Shown: one piece after another, positions 17,634-27,138 of the stretch | Numbering within the stretch: position 1 is the first letter of the stretch | Layout of the letters: the number at the start of each line of letters is the position of its first letter | DNA from: Bacteriovoracaceae bacterium | GTDB taxonomy: Bacteria; Bdellovibrionota; Bacteriovoracia; Bacteriovoracales; Bacteriovoracaceae | Assembly (NCBI GenBank): GCA_018649885.1 | Contig: JABIHA010000006.1 | Location: forward strand, 1 to 59,919 | DNA: 59,919 bases | Direction: 5' to 3' | The notes under the pieces: model-generated | The model's input: only the letters and a program-made list of their open reading frames with translations | The model's database searches: none | What the model was told of the DNA's origin: nothing | Position numbers and translations under genes: made by a program

Positions 17634-20222
17634 CTATTCTACTACTGAATTATCTTCGAGGTCATATAACCAACTATACATCTTTCTTACAAAGATGATG
17701 AAATCTCTGCTAGTTGGTTTTCTTCCCAGTGCCTTTTCAACCATTTTTTCAACCACTGCTGGAAGTTTAAAGTTATAGGGATTGCCCTCAATAGAAACTG
17801 AGCCTTCACCTTGCTTTTCATCTGTAACGTTATTCCATCTGGCCCAGAATGTTTTGTCAGATCTTGAAACTGAACCACAACTACTTTCACTTGGACAAGG
17901 TCTGGGATCGTAGATCTCAACCTGCATTTCTCTAAAGGCCCCTGACATAGTCAAAAAGTCTTTGTTTGCAGATCCTGTAATGAGAGCTGGAATATTCGCT
18001 GCTGTCACATTATTCCCTTTGGCATTAAAGCCATCAATGGAAAGAGATTTAATGTGATACTCCAGGTGAAATTCACTAGAGTGCGGGACCTTCTTCCACT
18101 TAAAGTGAACATTGGCCCTTTTAGCATAAGCACTTACTTCTTTTTGAGCAGTGCTAAAACGATCATAGTTTGCTGGAAGCTTGTATAGTAAGTGATCCAG
18201 ATACATTGTGTTAGGAAATCCACCTAGATCTTCAACTTTTTCTCCTGAGTGCTCTGAAAGAGGCTCAAGCATAATATAGATAGAAACTTCTGGGTGCTTA
18301 TCTGCTTTTTTAATCAACTCAGATACAATTCTTTTTTCAAAAAGAAATTGGTCATTGATGATGATTTGCTTTTTTGCTCTTCTAATAAGTCTAATATTTT
18401 GATCAACTGCACTTTGGATACTTCCATCAAAGTTGTTTTGACCAAGTCTTACTGTAAAGCCATGCTCTTCAATGGGGGCCTTAACATCTTCAATATCAAC
18501 AGTGGAGGCCACCGATTTTGAAGAAGCGTCCCACTTTCTTTTTAGAACATCAAAGCTTGATAGAATTATCTCAATCTCCTGAGATGATTTTGGTTTGTTA
18601 ATACTATCTCCAGCTCTTAGTGCGTACCACATATCCCAGTAGTATGAATCTTGAACAGCGATTGCGGCCGGACCTTCAATTCTGGCGACTTCATCAAAAG
18701 TCATTCCACCTGAGCTATCAGTCCAGTTTTTTGAGCCCACAAAGGCCGTAGGAGTTGAATCGGCCCAAGCACCAACGCCGTCAATAACCATCACTTTAGA
18801 GTGATCTGACTTGGCCTTGGGGTAGAGTCCCACAGGAGCACCTGTGAATTTTGAAAGTTGGTCGAGAAGTGACTTAGCGTAGTCATCAGGTAATATTTCA
18901 TCAAAGTATTTAGGAAGACCTGTAGGAGATGCCATTACATATGATGAGCCAACAGTTAAATTGGAATTCGTTTTAGCAACACTCGCCAGGTATTCAAAAA
19001 TCGGTCTCATCTCTTTAAAGTGAGCAAAGTAATTTGTATTATCTTTTAAAAGTAGAACCTTCACGCCCTCTTTTGCTTTCTCTTCCAGAATTTTGGCAAC
19101 ACTTGTTCCCATTGTTCCACCCATAAAGAAGATATCCACAAAGATTGTATGTTTGGCCTCTTTCATCGCCTTAATCATTTGAGCAAAAATCGAATCTTTT
19201 TCACTGAAAATATCTTGAGGTGCTTGAAGCAAGATATTATCATTAGCAGATCCAAAACTTGCAGGATTGTAGATATCAAAGATATCGCCAATAGGATTTT
19301 TCTCACCCTCATACATTTTCTCAAGCTCTCTTAGAATTTGAGGATCATGTCTATTTTCATTTAAAATGGAAACTTTGTTTCCTGGAATGAAACCAGCTGG
19401 TGACATTAAATGGTTAACTTCTTCCCCACCCAGTAAATCAGTAATGGACTTACCATTCATCTGAATCATCACAGTAGTTGCCACAAAACACTTTTTAACT
19501 TTAGCAATATCTGAAGGTGACTGGTACTGGTGAACACATTTAGAAAACCTTGTTCTTCTCTTTGAACCACTGTGAGTAGGAAGCTCAATCAGGCAATTTC
19601 TAATGTCACTGGCACTACTGTTTTGTTTTCTACATTTTAAAAGCTCAGACCCTTCAATATCTATTAGTCCGGCTGCAAGAGTTAGCCTATTCTTTGCTCC
19701 CCCATTTTCTTTCAAAGTATTTGTAAGGGACGGGTCACCTAAGAGTTCTTGTGCATAAAGTGCCCAAGAAACGATATAGATTTGAAGCAGGTTTTCAGCC
19801 TTTTTGAGCTGCTTTGTTTCTAAGAAATAAGCAAGATTTTTTCTCACTTTTTCTGATGGAATAAATGATTTTGCAAGAGATTCCATCTCACGTCTTAAAC
19901 TAAGAATTCGTGCTTGTTTTGCACGCAAATTCCCAACTCTTGCCCACTTCTTCACTTGAGCTTTTTTAGCTCTCGAAACATCATCGCGATCAAATTCACC
20001 TAAGGCCTCATCAATAAACAAATCATTGACTGGCATCCACCACTTGGCGAGATCTTGTTGGAAATTCTTATCAAAAAGAAGACGCCTTACATCGGCATCG
20101 ATTCCATTGAAAGCAAGCTCTTTATAAATGAGCTTAGATATTAATTTTTCTTTAGTAATATTGTTTTTTGAAAAAACTGAAGTACTTAAAACAATAAGTG
20201 TAAGTGCGATTAACTTTTTCAT
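17634..20222 (-). CDS. secreted phospholipase D-like protein with two HKD motifs
   Basis: An 862-residue protein with a signal peptide (MKKLIALTLIVLSTSVFS). After about 330 mostly helical residues comes a duplicated PLD catalytic unit. Motif one is HSKVMVID at about residue 474, followed by FVGSKNWTD. Motif two is HIKSLSID at about residue 723, followed by ITGSANKDFL. Both HxKx4D motifs are intact, so phosphodiester hydrolysis or transfer on phospholipid (or nucleic acid) is expected. The signal peptide places it in the periplasm or outside. ATG overlaps the stop of the upstream gene by one base (TAATG), so the two are translated together. It is much longer than a minimal PLD (about 500 residues); the extra N-terminal part may direct binding or activation. 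Confidence 0.88.
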   Translation of the reverse strand: MKKLIALTLIVLSTSVFSKNNITKEKLISKLIYKELAFNGIDADVRRLLFDKNFQQDLAKWWMPVNDLFIDEALGEFDRDDVSRAKKAQVKKWARVGNLRAKQARILSLRREMESLAKSFIPSEKVRKNLAYFLETKQLKKAENLLQIYIVSWALYAQELLGDPSLTNTLKENGGAKNRLTLAAGLIDIEGSELLKCRKQNSSASDIRNCLIELPTHSGSKRRTRFSKCVHQYQSPSDIAKVKKCFVATTVMIQMNGKSITDLLGGEEVNHLMSPAGFIPGNKVSILNENRHDPQILRELEKMYEGEKNPIGDIFDIYNPASFGSANDNILLQAPQDIFSEKDSIFAQMIKAMKEAKHTIFVDIFFMGGTMGTSVAKILEEKAKEGVKVLLLKDNTNYFAHFKEMRPIFEYLASVAKTNSNLTVGSSYVMASPTGLPKYFDEILPDDYAKSLLDQLSKFTGAPVGLYPKAKSDHSKVMVIDGVGAWADSTPTAFVGSKNWTDSSGGMTFDEVARIEGPAAIAVQDSYYWDMWYALRAGDSINKPKSSQEIEIILSSFDVLKRKWDASSKSVASTVDIEDVKAPIEEHGFTVRLGQNNFDGSIQSAVDQNIRLIRRAKKQIIINDQFLFEKRIVSELIKKADKHPEVSIYIMLEPLSEHSGEKVEDLGGFPNTMYLDHLLYKLPANYDRFSTAQKEVSAYAKRANVHFKWKKVPHSSEFHLEYHIKSLSIDGFNAKGNNVTAANIPALITGSANKDFLTMSGAFREMQVEIYDPRPCPSESSCGSVSRSDKTFWARWNNVTDEKQGEGSVSIEGNPYNFKLPAVVEKMVEKALGRKPTSRDFIIFVRKMYSWLYDLEDNSVVE

Positions 20223-21595
20223 TACTTACCCCCTTTAATTGAGGAAAAAATCTGCTTGAGTGGGCCTGTCAGCTCTCCTACTTTATTTTGAGAGTCTACT
20301 ATCATCGCCTTAATCATTTCATTGCCTGCAGTAGCTATTTCTTTACCTGCCATATTAACTGGAGAACCATTTTCGAGAGTGATCTTGATTCCAGAAACGG
20401 CTTCAACATCAATGGCCGTTTTAATAGCTGTGATTTTCACACTACTTGCGACATCGGATACAGTAGGATCAATTTCAACATCAATTTCTTTAAAATGAAT
20501 ATTGACGGGAGTTCCCTTTTTATACTTTTTAAGTTGTGCTTGAAGATAAGGAGTAAATTTCCACCAATTGGGTGCATCGCTAAAGAGCTTAATCTCTCTT
20601 TCCATATTGTTGTATTGCTCAAACATGCCAAACTTAATATTAATTTTTTGAACCTGACCTTTGTCTTTATCACTCCACTGAGTAGTGATCAGAGCATGGG
20701 GGTATTCAAATTCTTCAGGAGCTGCCACACGACTCATAGAGTGGTTATCAGTGCCTTCGGGAATTCTGATGTAATCAATATTCACTAGTGGTGAAGCCTG
20801 CTCTCCCCCAAACTTTGACTTGTGAGGAGCAAATACAACCAGCATCTGAAGTTTTGCGACAACCTCTCTAGGGGTCGCAGTCACTTTGATCAGTCCTAAA
20901 AGAGGAACAAGGTAAGGCGCTTTGATAAACTCAGGAGTTGACTCATCAAAAAGAGGCAGGCTCTTTCTTGTCATCTCTTTTAGTACAAGGCCTAGAGATG
21001 TTGGATTACCCACATTGAGTGCGTATCCATTGTTGTTTGTAACCCAATTTTTTGAAAAGACATCTTTTAGGGGTGTCTCTCTATTAGATGAAAAACCCAT
21101 TTGGTTCGCGGCCCAGTTATTTCTAGACATTTTCATCATCTGATAGCTTTCTTTGTCTTTATTAAACCTATTCCAGGGGGTGAGCATAACACTGACATCC
21201 CTAAGTCCACCCGTTAAGGAATCTTTTTTGATGGCCTGAAGTTTGCTTCTAATTTGAGTGGAAACTTCGCTCATTATATCCCGGCCGATTTCAATGGCCG
21301 ATTTTTGTCCAAGCTCCATTTGCGACATAGAACCTAGAAGTGGTGAAACCATGTTTGGAAGATTCTCAAGCAGAGAATCCGTCGTCTTAGCGCCGACTTC
21401 TTTATTAATAAGGGCATCTCGCGGATCAGAATAAGTTCCTGCTCCTTGTGAATCCATCACCTGAGTTCTGTCAGTAACATCCCATTTACTGTCGTCTACA
21501 AATACTTGGTATCTAAATTTAGTTGGATTTAGGGGTACTGCACTCAGTGCGCTTGCACTTAGTAGCATGGCCCCAATTAAGGCCTTGATATTCAT
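20222..21595 (-). CDS. secreted protein co-transcribed with the phospholipase D-like gene, unknown
   Basis: A 457-residue protein with a signal peptide (MNIKALIGAMLLSASALSA). I recognise no domain. Visible features are long strand-rich stretches (VEIDPTVSDVASSVKITAIK near residues 385-405) and few cysteines. Its stop codon overlaps the start of the phospholipase gene, so tight coupling and equal production are likely. A chaperone, inhibitor or targeting partner for the phospholipase are possible roles, but this rests only on position. ATG start, with GGGAGAG upstream. Confidence 0.7.
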   Translation of the reverse strand: MNIKALIGAMLLSASALSAVPLNPTKFRYQVFVDDSKWDVTDRTQVMDSQGAGTYSDPRDALINKEVGAKTTDSLLENLPNMVSPLLGSMSQMELGQKSAIEIGRDIMSEVSTQIRSKLQAIKKDSLTGGLRDVSVMLTPWNRFNKDKESYQMMKMSRNNWAANQMGFSSNRETPLKDVFSKNWVTNNNGYALNVGNPTSLGLVLKEMTRKSLPLFDESTPEFIKAPYLVPLLGLIKVTATPREVVAKLQMLVVFAPHKSKFGGEQASPLVNIDYIRIPEGTDNHSMSRVAAPEEFEYPHALITTQWSDKDKGQVQKINIKFGMFEQYNNMEREIKLFSDAPNWWKFTPYLQAQLKKYKKGTPVNIHFKEIDVEIDPTVSDVASSVKITAIKTAIDVEAVSGIKITLENGSPVNMAGKEIATAGNEMIKAMIVDSQNKVGELTGPLKQIFSSIKGGK

Positions 21596-21767
21596 CTACT
21601 CTCTCCCGATACTCATATCGTTTTTATAAGTAAGAAGTCACTCATACTTGATACTCTGCGTAATTGGGAGGGAGTGTGTAATTATTTTAATATTTGTTGG
21701 TTTAATTTAAGAACAAGAAACAATTCGAGACACAATGCGTTACTTCTTTTTATTTTAACCACCTACC

Positions 21768-22391
21768 TCAAGATAGATGTGTTTCCAGGATTGCTAACAA
21801 CTGAGACAAGGCGAGGTCAATTTCTCTTTGATCGCGCGCGGTGTGATGGGCATGGCCAATTTGCGGCTCCACAAAGAGATCGTGCATGGGTTTGACTTGT
21901 CCATCAAACTGCAATTTCACACCCTCTTTGGTTCTTCCACGCTCTAATACATCTCTTTTTAAACGACGTTCAAAACGAATCTGCTCCTCAATTTGAATAA
22001 AAACAGAGTGGTCAATGAGCCCTCTGAGCTCACTTTGATGAAGCAGAAGAGTTCCATCTATGACCAAAATTGGTGTGGGAGCAAGTTCTATAAACTCCCT
22101 TGATCTGGAGTGAGTCGCAAAATCATAAATAGGAACTTCGATGGCATTTCCATTTTTAAACCTATCAATATGAGTGCCCATCAAGTCAAAATCAATGGCC
22201 TGGGGGTGATCAAAATTGACTGAGCCACCGTCTCCATCGAATTTTGCACTTTGATCTATATAGTAGCTGTCTTGCCCAAGCATACTGACTAAATCAGATT
22301 CAATACTCCCGATTAAGTTCTTAGCAAAAGTCGTTTTTCCTGAACCACTTCCACCGACGATGCCTATGACTTTGACATTTTTAATACTCAT
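21768..22391 (-). CDS. udk: uridine kinase
   Basis: About 207 residues. GIVGGSGSGKTTFAKNL is the P-loop; GQDSYYIDQS, NFDHPQAIDFDLM and PIYDFATHSRS are the uridine-binding and active-site segments of the uridine kinase/phosphoribulokinase family. It phosphorylates uridine and probably cytidine to the monophosphate. ATG 22391 is chosen because it lies inside the end of upp (11-base overlap), as in coupled genes, and the P-loop then sits near the N-terminus; the frame extends to 22424. It is the last gene of the uracil operon. It would supply UMP in parallel with Upp, which fits a pathway that starts from a uracil nucleotide. Confidence 0.85.
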   Translation of the reverse strand: MSIKNVKVIGIVGGSGSGKTTFAKNLIGSIESDLVSMLGQDSYYIDQSAKFDGDGGSVNFDHPQAIDFDLMGTHIDRFKNGNAIEVPIYDFATHSRSREFIELAPTPILVIDGTLLLHQSELRGLIDHSVFIQIEEQIRFERRLKRDVLERGRTKEGVKLQFDGQVKPMHDLFVEPQIGHAHHTARDQREIDLALSQLLAILETHLS

Positions 22392-23025
22392 AGTGTTTTG
22401 TTCCGTAGATTCTATCTCCTGCATCTCCTACACCTGGAAGAAGGTAGCCATTAGAATCTAGTTCTGGCTCCACATTTAATGTATAAATACTTACATCAGG
22501 ATGAAATTCTTTAACCTGGTCCAGACCCTTTTGTGCACATAAAAGTGTCAGTACGGTAATTTTTCCAACCTCATAGTCCTTTAGACGATCAAGTGCTGCA
22601 ACCATGGTGTCCCCAGTGGCGAGCAGAGGATCAAGCAGCATGATATGGGCATTTTCCACATCGTCTGGAAGACGAAAAAAGTATTCCACAGTGTTGTGAA
22701 TAAACTTATCTCGGTAGATTCCAATATGGCCTACTTGAGCAAAAGGAAGAAGATCGAGCAGTCCTGAGATCATGCCATTGCCTGCTCTCATAATAGAGAC
22801 CACCACCATTCTCTCGCTGACTCTGGAAGCCCGGGCCTTACCCATAGGGGTTTCGACGGTCATTTCATTAACGGCCAGATCTTTCGTGGCCTCATAGCCA
22901 ATCATCACACTAATTTCCTCAATGAGTCTCCTAAACTCTGGTGGTTTTGTTTCTTTATCCCTCAATATTCTCAGTTTGTGCTGTAAAAGGGGGTGCTCAA
23001 CTATATTTAAAAATTCACGACTCAT
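22381..23025 (-). CDS. upp: uracil phosphoribosyltransferase
   Basis: A 214-residue protein of normal length. It has VVSIMRAGNGMISGLLDLLP, DPLLATGDTMVAAL (PRPP-binding loop) and the C-terminal PGVGDAGDRIYGTKH that contacts uracil. It converts uracil plus PRPP to UMP. In the yeast URC pathway the matching enzyme is URC6, and its placement 12 bp after the URC4-like gene suggests the same role. AGAGG precedes ATG. It may also do ordinary salvage. Confidence 0.95.
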   Translation of the reverse strand: MSREFLNIVEHPLLQHKLRILRDKETKPPEFRRLIEEISVMIGYEATKDLAVNEMTVETPMGKARASRVSERMVVVSIMRAGNGMISGLLDLLPFAQVGHIGIYRDKFIHNTVEYFFRLPDDVENAHIMLLDPLLATGDTMVAALDRLKDYEVGKITVLTLLCAQKGLDQVKEFHPDVSIYTLNVEPELDSNGYLLPGVGDAGDRIYGTKHYEY

Positions 23026-23037
23026 TATTACCTCTAA

Positions 23038-24246
23038 TTAAAAAACGGTTCCATCACTTATTATTTTTATGGGTGAAGACAGTGTATCAGGCCTTAATTT
23101 GGAAGCAAGTTTTCTTCCGGCCCACCAAGTTCCCCCTTCTAAAACTTTTGCCAAGGGAAAATCAGCAGACGATTTCCCCAGTTTTTTTCTAACTTCATCA
23201 CCTACTCTATCTAGTAGACAAATAGTAAGTGCCCGCCACTCTATGATAAGTTCACTATCAACTGAGTGCTCAAGCTCTAGAAGTGCTGGGTCTCTAAGCT
23301 CCAGCATTCCAGAGTCTACAAAGAGACCACCATTTCGGTATTCGGGAAGCCCCGTCAACTGATCAACTCCTGTTACTTTCATTCCCAGTTCATCGTAGGG
23401 AGCAATCAGTGAATAAGTTAACCACTGGGATAGTTTATGAAAGGGAACGAGTAAATCAAGTGGTCTATATTCCCACACGTCCCCTAGAGGATAACCACCT
23501 CTACTAAGTCTCGAAGGCCAAATGGGTCCCAGCCCCAAAAGTACAGCGAGTAAAATATCACAGGCCCGTACGAATGGAAGATCAGTTGTTTCCATTAATA
23601 AATCACTAGGTCTGCTTGTGAAATACTGGCTATCTCTTATGGTCTTACCCAGCTTGTTTAGTAAGTGGACTCTTCCCTCTATACCAGTAAGTGGATTATC
23701 GTCTGATACTTGAAAACCTTTTTTCAAATCATCAGCGCTAAAGGCCATCAGCTTATCTTGATCCACTTTATAGGGGTCACTTGGATCACTTGAAAAAGCT
23801 CCATTCATAAACATATCAAAGCTAGCAAGGGCCAGACCCTCGCTTCTAGTGCTCACTTTTCCGGCCATTTGATCTTTGTATTTCCAAACATTGCCCGCGC
23901 CTGCATCAAGCAGAACTGAGACAATGACAAGATCCCATAGAGCGCAGGCACGCTGCTCTTTGGTCTTCTCACTTAGTTTTTGTTTTAAAATGGCCGTACG
24001 GTCAATCCCGCCGCCTCCGAAGTGATTCCATCTACAGTGAAATGGGATATTTAAATCGGGGTAATTTTCTTTTGTAGTTTCAAGTACTAACGCGACCACA
24101 TCATAGAATTTATTTTCTCTAATGATGAAATTTGTTTTTCCAGTGAGGGCATAATCCCAAATCTTTTTTGAGTGATCGCGCACAGTTTTAGGATTAAAAA
24201 ACTTTTCAATCTCTGCGGGAAGAGGAATGGGGAAGATCTTACTCAT
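23038..24246 (-). CDS. urc4: URC4-like protein (DUF1688), uracil catabolism
   Basis: A 402-residue protein of the DUF1688 family. Recognised from FHCRWNHFGGGGIDRTA near residue 66 and KKIWDYALTG near residue 29, and from its neighbours. URC4 is required genetically for uracil breakdown in Lachancea kluyveri, where its chemistry was not defined. No signal peptide, so cytosolic. The ATGAGTAA overlap with the URC1-like gene means that the two are translated together. Length matches the fungal and bacterial relatives as I remember them. Confidence 0.85.
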   Translation of the reverse strand: MSKIFPIPLPAEIEKFFNPKTVRDHSKKIWDYALTGKTNFIIRENKFYDVVALVLETTKENYPDLNIPFHCRWNHFGGGGIDRTAILKQKLSEKTKEQRACALWDLVIVSVLLDAGAGNVWKYKDQMAGKVSTRSEGLALASFDMFMNGAFSSDPSDPYKVDQDKLMAFSADDLKKGFQVSDDNPLTGIEGRVHLLNKLGKTIRDSQYFTSRPSDLLMETTDLPFVRACDILLAVLLGLGPIWPSRLSRGGYPLGDVWEYRPLDLLVPFHKLSQWLTYSLIAPYDELGMKVTGVDQLTGLPEYRNGGLFVDSGMLELRDPALLELEHSVDSELIIEWRALTICLLDRVGDEVRKKLGKSSADFPLAKVLEGGTWWAGRKLASKLRPDTLSSPIKIISDGTVF

Positions 24247-25492
24247 CGATGCCTCGCCCTTGAACTTTCTTTAAGGCCTTATCGTCTTTCACTTCACCTG
24301 CAGTATAGTACCCAGCGGCCTTTTTTGCTTCCATTTCAACTTGAGCATCTTCAGGTATGAGATCTGCCGGAATTGTAACTCTATTAGTTACTTCAATGCC
24401 ACTTCCGACAATGGAGTCATACTTCATGTCAGACATAGATATGAGATTATCAATGCGTTTAACCCCAAGCCAGTGAAGAGAATCTGGCATGAACTCTTGG
24501 AACCTCATATCCTCAACTCCAGCAACGCATTCAGTTCTTCTAAAATAATTGGCGGCACTGTCCCCTCCCTCTTGCCTCTTTCTAGCGTTATAAACTAAAA
24601 ACTTGGTGACTTCGCCTAATGCTCGCCCCTCTTTTCTAAAGTAAATAACCAGGCCATTGCCACCGTCTTGCGCCGTTTTGATAGACTCTTCAAGGCCGTG
24701 AACAAGATAGGGTCTGCAAGTGCATATATCACTTCCAAAAACATCACTTCCGTTGCACTCATCGTGAACCCTACAAGTGAGTTTCTTACTTAAATCTGAA
24801 ATATTTTTAACATCTCCAAAGATATAAGCGGTAAGTCCACCAATGGGGGGGAGTAACACTTTTATATCTGGTCTTGTCACAAGCTCTGGAAACATTCCCC
24901 CAGTGTCTTTAAAAAGTGAGCGCCTTAGATCTCCTTCATCAATGCCAATTCTTTTGGCCATGCCAGGTAGATACCAAACTGGTTCGATGGCAGCTTTAGT
25001 AACCACGACATCTGTGCTTTCTTTAATCACCTTGCCATCAACTTTGAGTCTTCCCTTCAAAACGGCTTCCGTCAGCTCGGGCATTTTGATATGGGCTTTG
25101 GTAATGGCAATAGAGGGTCTAATATCGAATCCCTGTTTTAATTCTTCACTAAAGACCTCTGCCACTTTTGCTCCCCAAGGATCAACAGTGACCATTTTCT
25201 CAGGGTTAAACCAAGAATCATTAGGTGCAATGTCTATAACAGGAGCGGTATTGGTGAGATCGGGAACATGCTCTGAGCTAAGATGCCCAGCTGCTCTGGA
25301 AAGTGCACCATAAACTGTGTACTGACCACCGTGGGTGCCAATAGCATTTCTCTTTGCCACATCAGTCATGGAGCCAATAACAGGCCCGCGCTTTCTTGGG
25401 TCTTTCTCCCCCCAATTAATAGTGGGCGACTCTTTAAACACCTTGTGAGGGTGTGAAGTTAAAACAATGTGGTCTTTATTGTTGGTTCTCAT
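24239..25492 (-). CDS. urc1: URC1-like GTP cyclohydrolase II homologue, uracil catabolism
   Basis: A 417-residue protein. Residues 1-200 are specific to the URC1 branch (HGGQYTVYGALSRAAG). The second half is a GTP-cyclohydrolase-II fold: HDECNGSDVFGSDICTC keeps the C-x10-C-x-C zinc ligands, and FRKEGRALGEVTKF the catalytic Tyr/Arg region. In Lachancea kluyveri URC1 acts in uracil degradation and is thought to open the ring of a uracil nucleotide rather than of GTP. The association here with URC4, Upp and a semialdehyde dehydrogenase supports that function over riboflavin synthesis. ATG start. It follows the dehydrogenase gene by 18 bp. A true RibA is much shorter (about 200 residues). Confidence 0.87.
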   Translation of the reverse strand: MRTNNKDHIVLTSHPHKVFKESPTINWGEKDPRKRGPVIGSMTDVAKRNAIGTHGGQYTVYGALSRAAGHLSSEHVPDLTNTAPVIDIAPNDSWFNPEKMVTVDPWGAKVAEVFSEELKQGFDIRPSIAITKAHIKMPELTEAVLKGRLKVDGKVIKESTDVVVTKAAIEPVWYLPGMAKRIGIDEGDLRRSLFKDTGGMFPELVTRPDIKVLLPPIGGLTAYIFGDVKNISDLSKKLTCRVHDECNGSDVFGSDICTCRPYLVHGLEESIKTAQDGGNGLVIYFRKEGRALGEVTKFLVYNARKRQEGGDSAANYFRRTECVAGVEDMRFQEFMPDSLHWLGVKRIDNLISMSDMKYDSIVGSGIEVTNRVTIPADLIPEDAQVEMEAKKAAGYYTAGEVKDDKALKKVQGRGIDE

Positions 25493-25510
25493 TTCCTATA
25501 TCCTTGGTCA

Positions 25511-27010
25511 CTAAGACATCCAATTATTATCTGATTGTAATTCCCATTTGGTGGTGAGCTTTTTTAGGTTACTCCAAAAGTCCATGGAGGCCTCTCCCGT
25601 TATTTCACCGGCACCAAATTTTGAATCGTTTATACCTGCAAAGCTAAAGGGCTCCCGTGGTACAGGTACTCCGATATTCACTCCCACCATTCCCGCGCGC
25701 GCTTCTTTTGCCACTCGCTGGGCGAATATTCCTGAGCTGGTAAAAACTGAACAGGCATTTCCGTAGGGATTACTATTTTCTATTTCTAAGGCCTCACTTA
25801 GTGAGTTAACTCTTATGATTGATATCACTGGTCCAAATAGCTCGTCACATGCGAACTCCGAGCCTGGTTTAACTCCATCTAAGATGGTGGGAGAAAGCCA
25901 GCTTCCCTTTTCACACCCTTTAGGCGCTACCGGGTTTCTTCCGTCTAGAAGAACTTTAACCCCTTCACTTTCGGCCCGGTCAATTGCTTTTGTTATGCGC
26001 TCTACTGAACTACTATCTATCACTGCACCCATTTGCTCACCGATTTTGGTGGCGCGCGCGCGCTCGACAACTTTTTCGATTATGTGATCCACATCGCCCA
26101 CAGCTAAAAGCACTGAGGCGGCCATACATCTTTGTCCGGCACAACCTGTAAAGGAATCAGCAATCCCCATACCACTGAGTTTAACTTCAGCATCGGGAAG
26201 TAGTATCAAATGATTTTTAGCTCCCCCTAGACAGAGTGCTCTCTTTCCAGTGCTCGCGGCTTTTGCATAGACTAACTTTGCTACTTTTGTAGAGCCCACA
26301 AACCCCACCGCCTTAATATCGGGGTGCTCACAAATGCCTTCAACCACTTCCTTTCCACCTTGAACAACACTCAGTACTCCATCAGGCAGACCGGCTTCTT
26401 TGAGAGCGCAGGCCATCCAGTAACTTGTGAGAGGAGTTTTCTCAGAGGGTTTCCAGATATAACAATTTCCCAGGGTCAGCGCGATGGGCATAGTCCACAT
26501 GGGTACCATTGCTGGAAAATTAAAAGGTGTAATAGAGGCAACCACTCCCAGTGGCTCTCTTATATATTCACAGCTCACACCACGACTTACTTCCATTTTC
26601 GCCTGTGAGTCCATATTTTGGATTGAAAGAGCAAACTCCAAGACTTCCAGGCCTTTCATCACACCCGCGCGGGCCTCTGGAATTGTTTTTCCATTTTCCA
26701 GGTGAACTATCCGCGAGATTTCATCAATATTGTCCTTTAAGATATCCCTAAAGTTAAACATCACCTGAGTTCTCTCTTTTAGTGGAGTGGCACTCCAGGC
26801 GCCAAAGCTCTCTTTTGCCTTTGCCACTGCCGCTTTCAAGTCTTCATTTGTAGAAAAATGAAACTCTCCAAGAAAATTTCCATCAAGTGGGCTGATCACA
26901 GTACAAGCTGTTCCACTGCCTGGAATCCAGGATCCACCAATAAAATTACCGAGTTTAAAAGGAGCTTCAAATTTTTCCAGAGTTTTCAAATCACTATCCC
27001 TCGTCCACAA
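25511..27010 (-). CDS. mmsA: (methyl)malonate-semialdehyde dehydrogenase, CoA-acylating
   Basis: A 499-residue aldehyde dehydrogenase of the MmsA/IolA branch. GNFIGGSWIPG opens the domain, ITPFNFPAMVPMW is the cofactor segment, and TGCAGQRCMAAS carries the catalytic Cys with its typical CxGQRCMA context. Members convert malonate or methylmalonate semialdehyde plus CoA to acetyl- or propionyl-CoA. As first gene of the uracil operon it would consume the three-carbon semialdehyde released from uracil; yeast instead reduces it to 3-hydroxypropionate. The start is uncertain: the frame opens at a TTG (27010) just before the domain, with no clear ribosome site. Confidence 0.85.
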   Translation of the reverse strand: MWTRDSDLKTLEKFEAPFKLGNFIGGSWIPGSGTACTVISPLDGNFLGEFHFSTNEDLKAAVAKAKESFGAWSATPLKERTQVMFNFRDILKDNIDEISRIVHLENGKTIPEARAGVMKGLEVLEFALSIQNMDSQAKMEVSRGVSCEYIREPLGVVASITPFNFPAMVPMWTMPIALTLGNCYIWKPSEKTPLTSYWMACALKEAGLPDGVLSVVQGGKEVVEGICEHPDIKAVGFVGSTKVAKLVYAKAASTGKRALCLGGAKNHLILLPDAEVKLSGMGIADSFTGCAGQRCMAASVLLAVGDVDHIIEKVVERARATKIGEQMGAVIDSSSVERITKAIDRAESEGVKVLLDGRNPVAPKGCEKGSWLSPTILDGVKPGSEFACDELFGPVISIIRVNSLSEALEIENSNPYGNACSVFTSSGIFAQRVAKEARAGMVGVNIGVPVPREPFSFAGINDSKFGAGEITGEASMDFWSNLKKLTTKWELQSDNNWMS

Positions 27011-27091
27011 AATGAAAAAGAATCATTTTCGTGGTTTTTTCTCCCTTTGTCACTGTCCGGATCAGCAGTAACTACAATAATTTACATGGCT

Positions 27092-27120
27092 TTGAGGAAC
27101 TCTTGACACGTTGCTAATAT
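27092..27120 (+). promoter_or_regulatory. candidate promoter of the YkuE-like phosphoesterase gene
   Basis: TTGAGG (27092-27097) and TAATAT (27115-27120) with a 17-bp spacer lie 18 bp before the ATG at 27139. The region also separates this gene from the divergent uracil operon. Confidence 0.35.
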
Positions 27121-27138
27121 AAAGAGAAATTAATCCCC

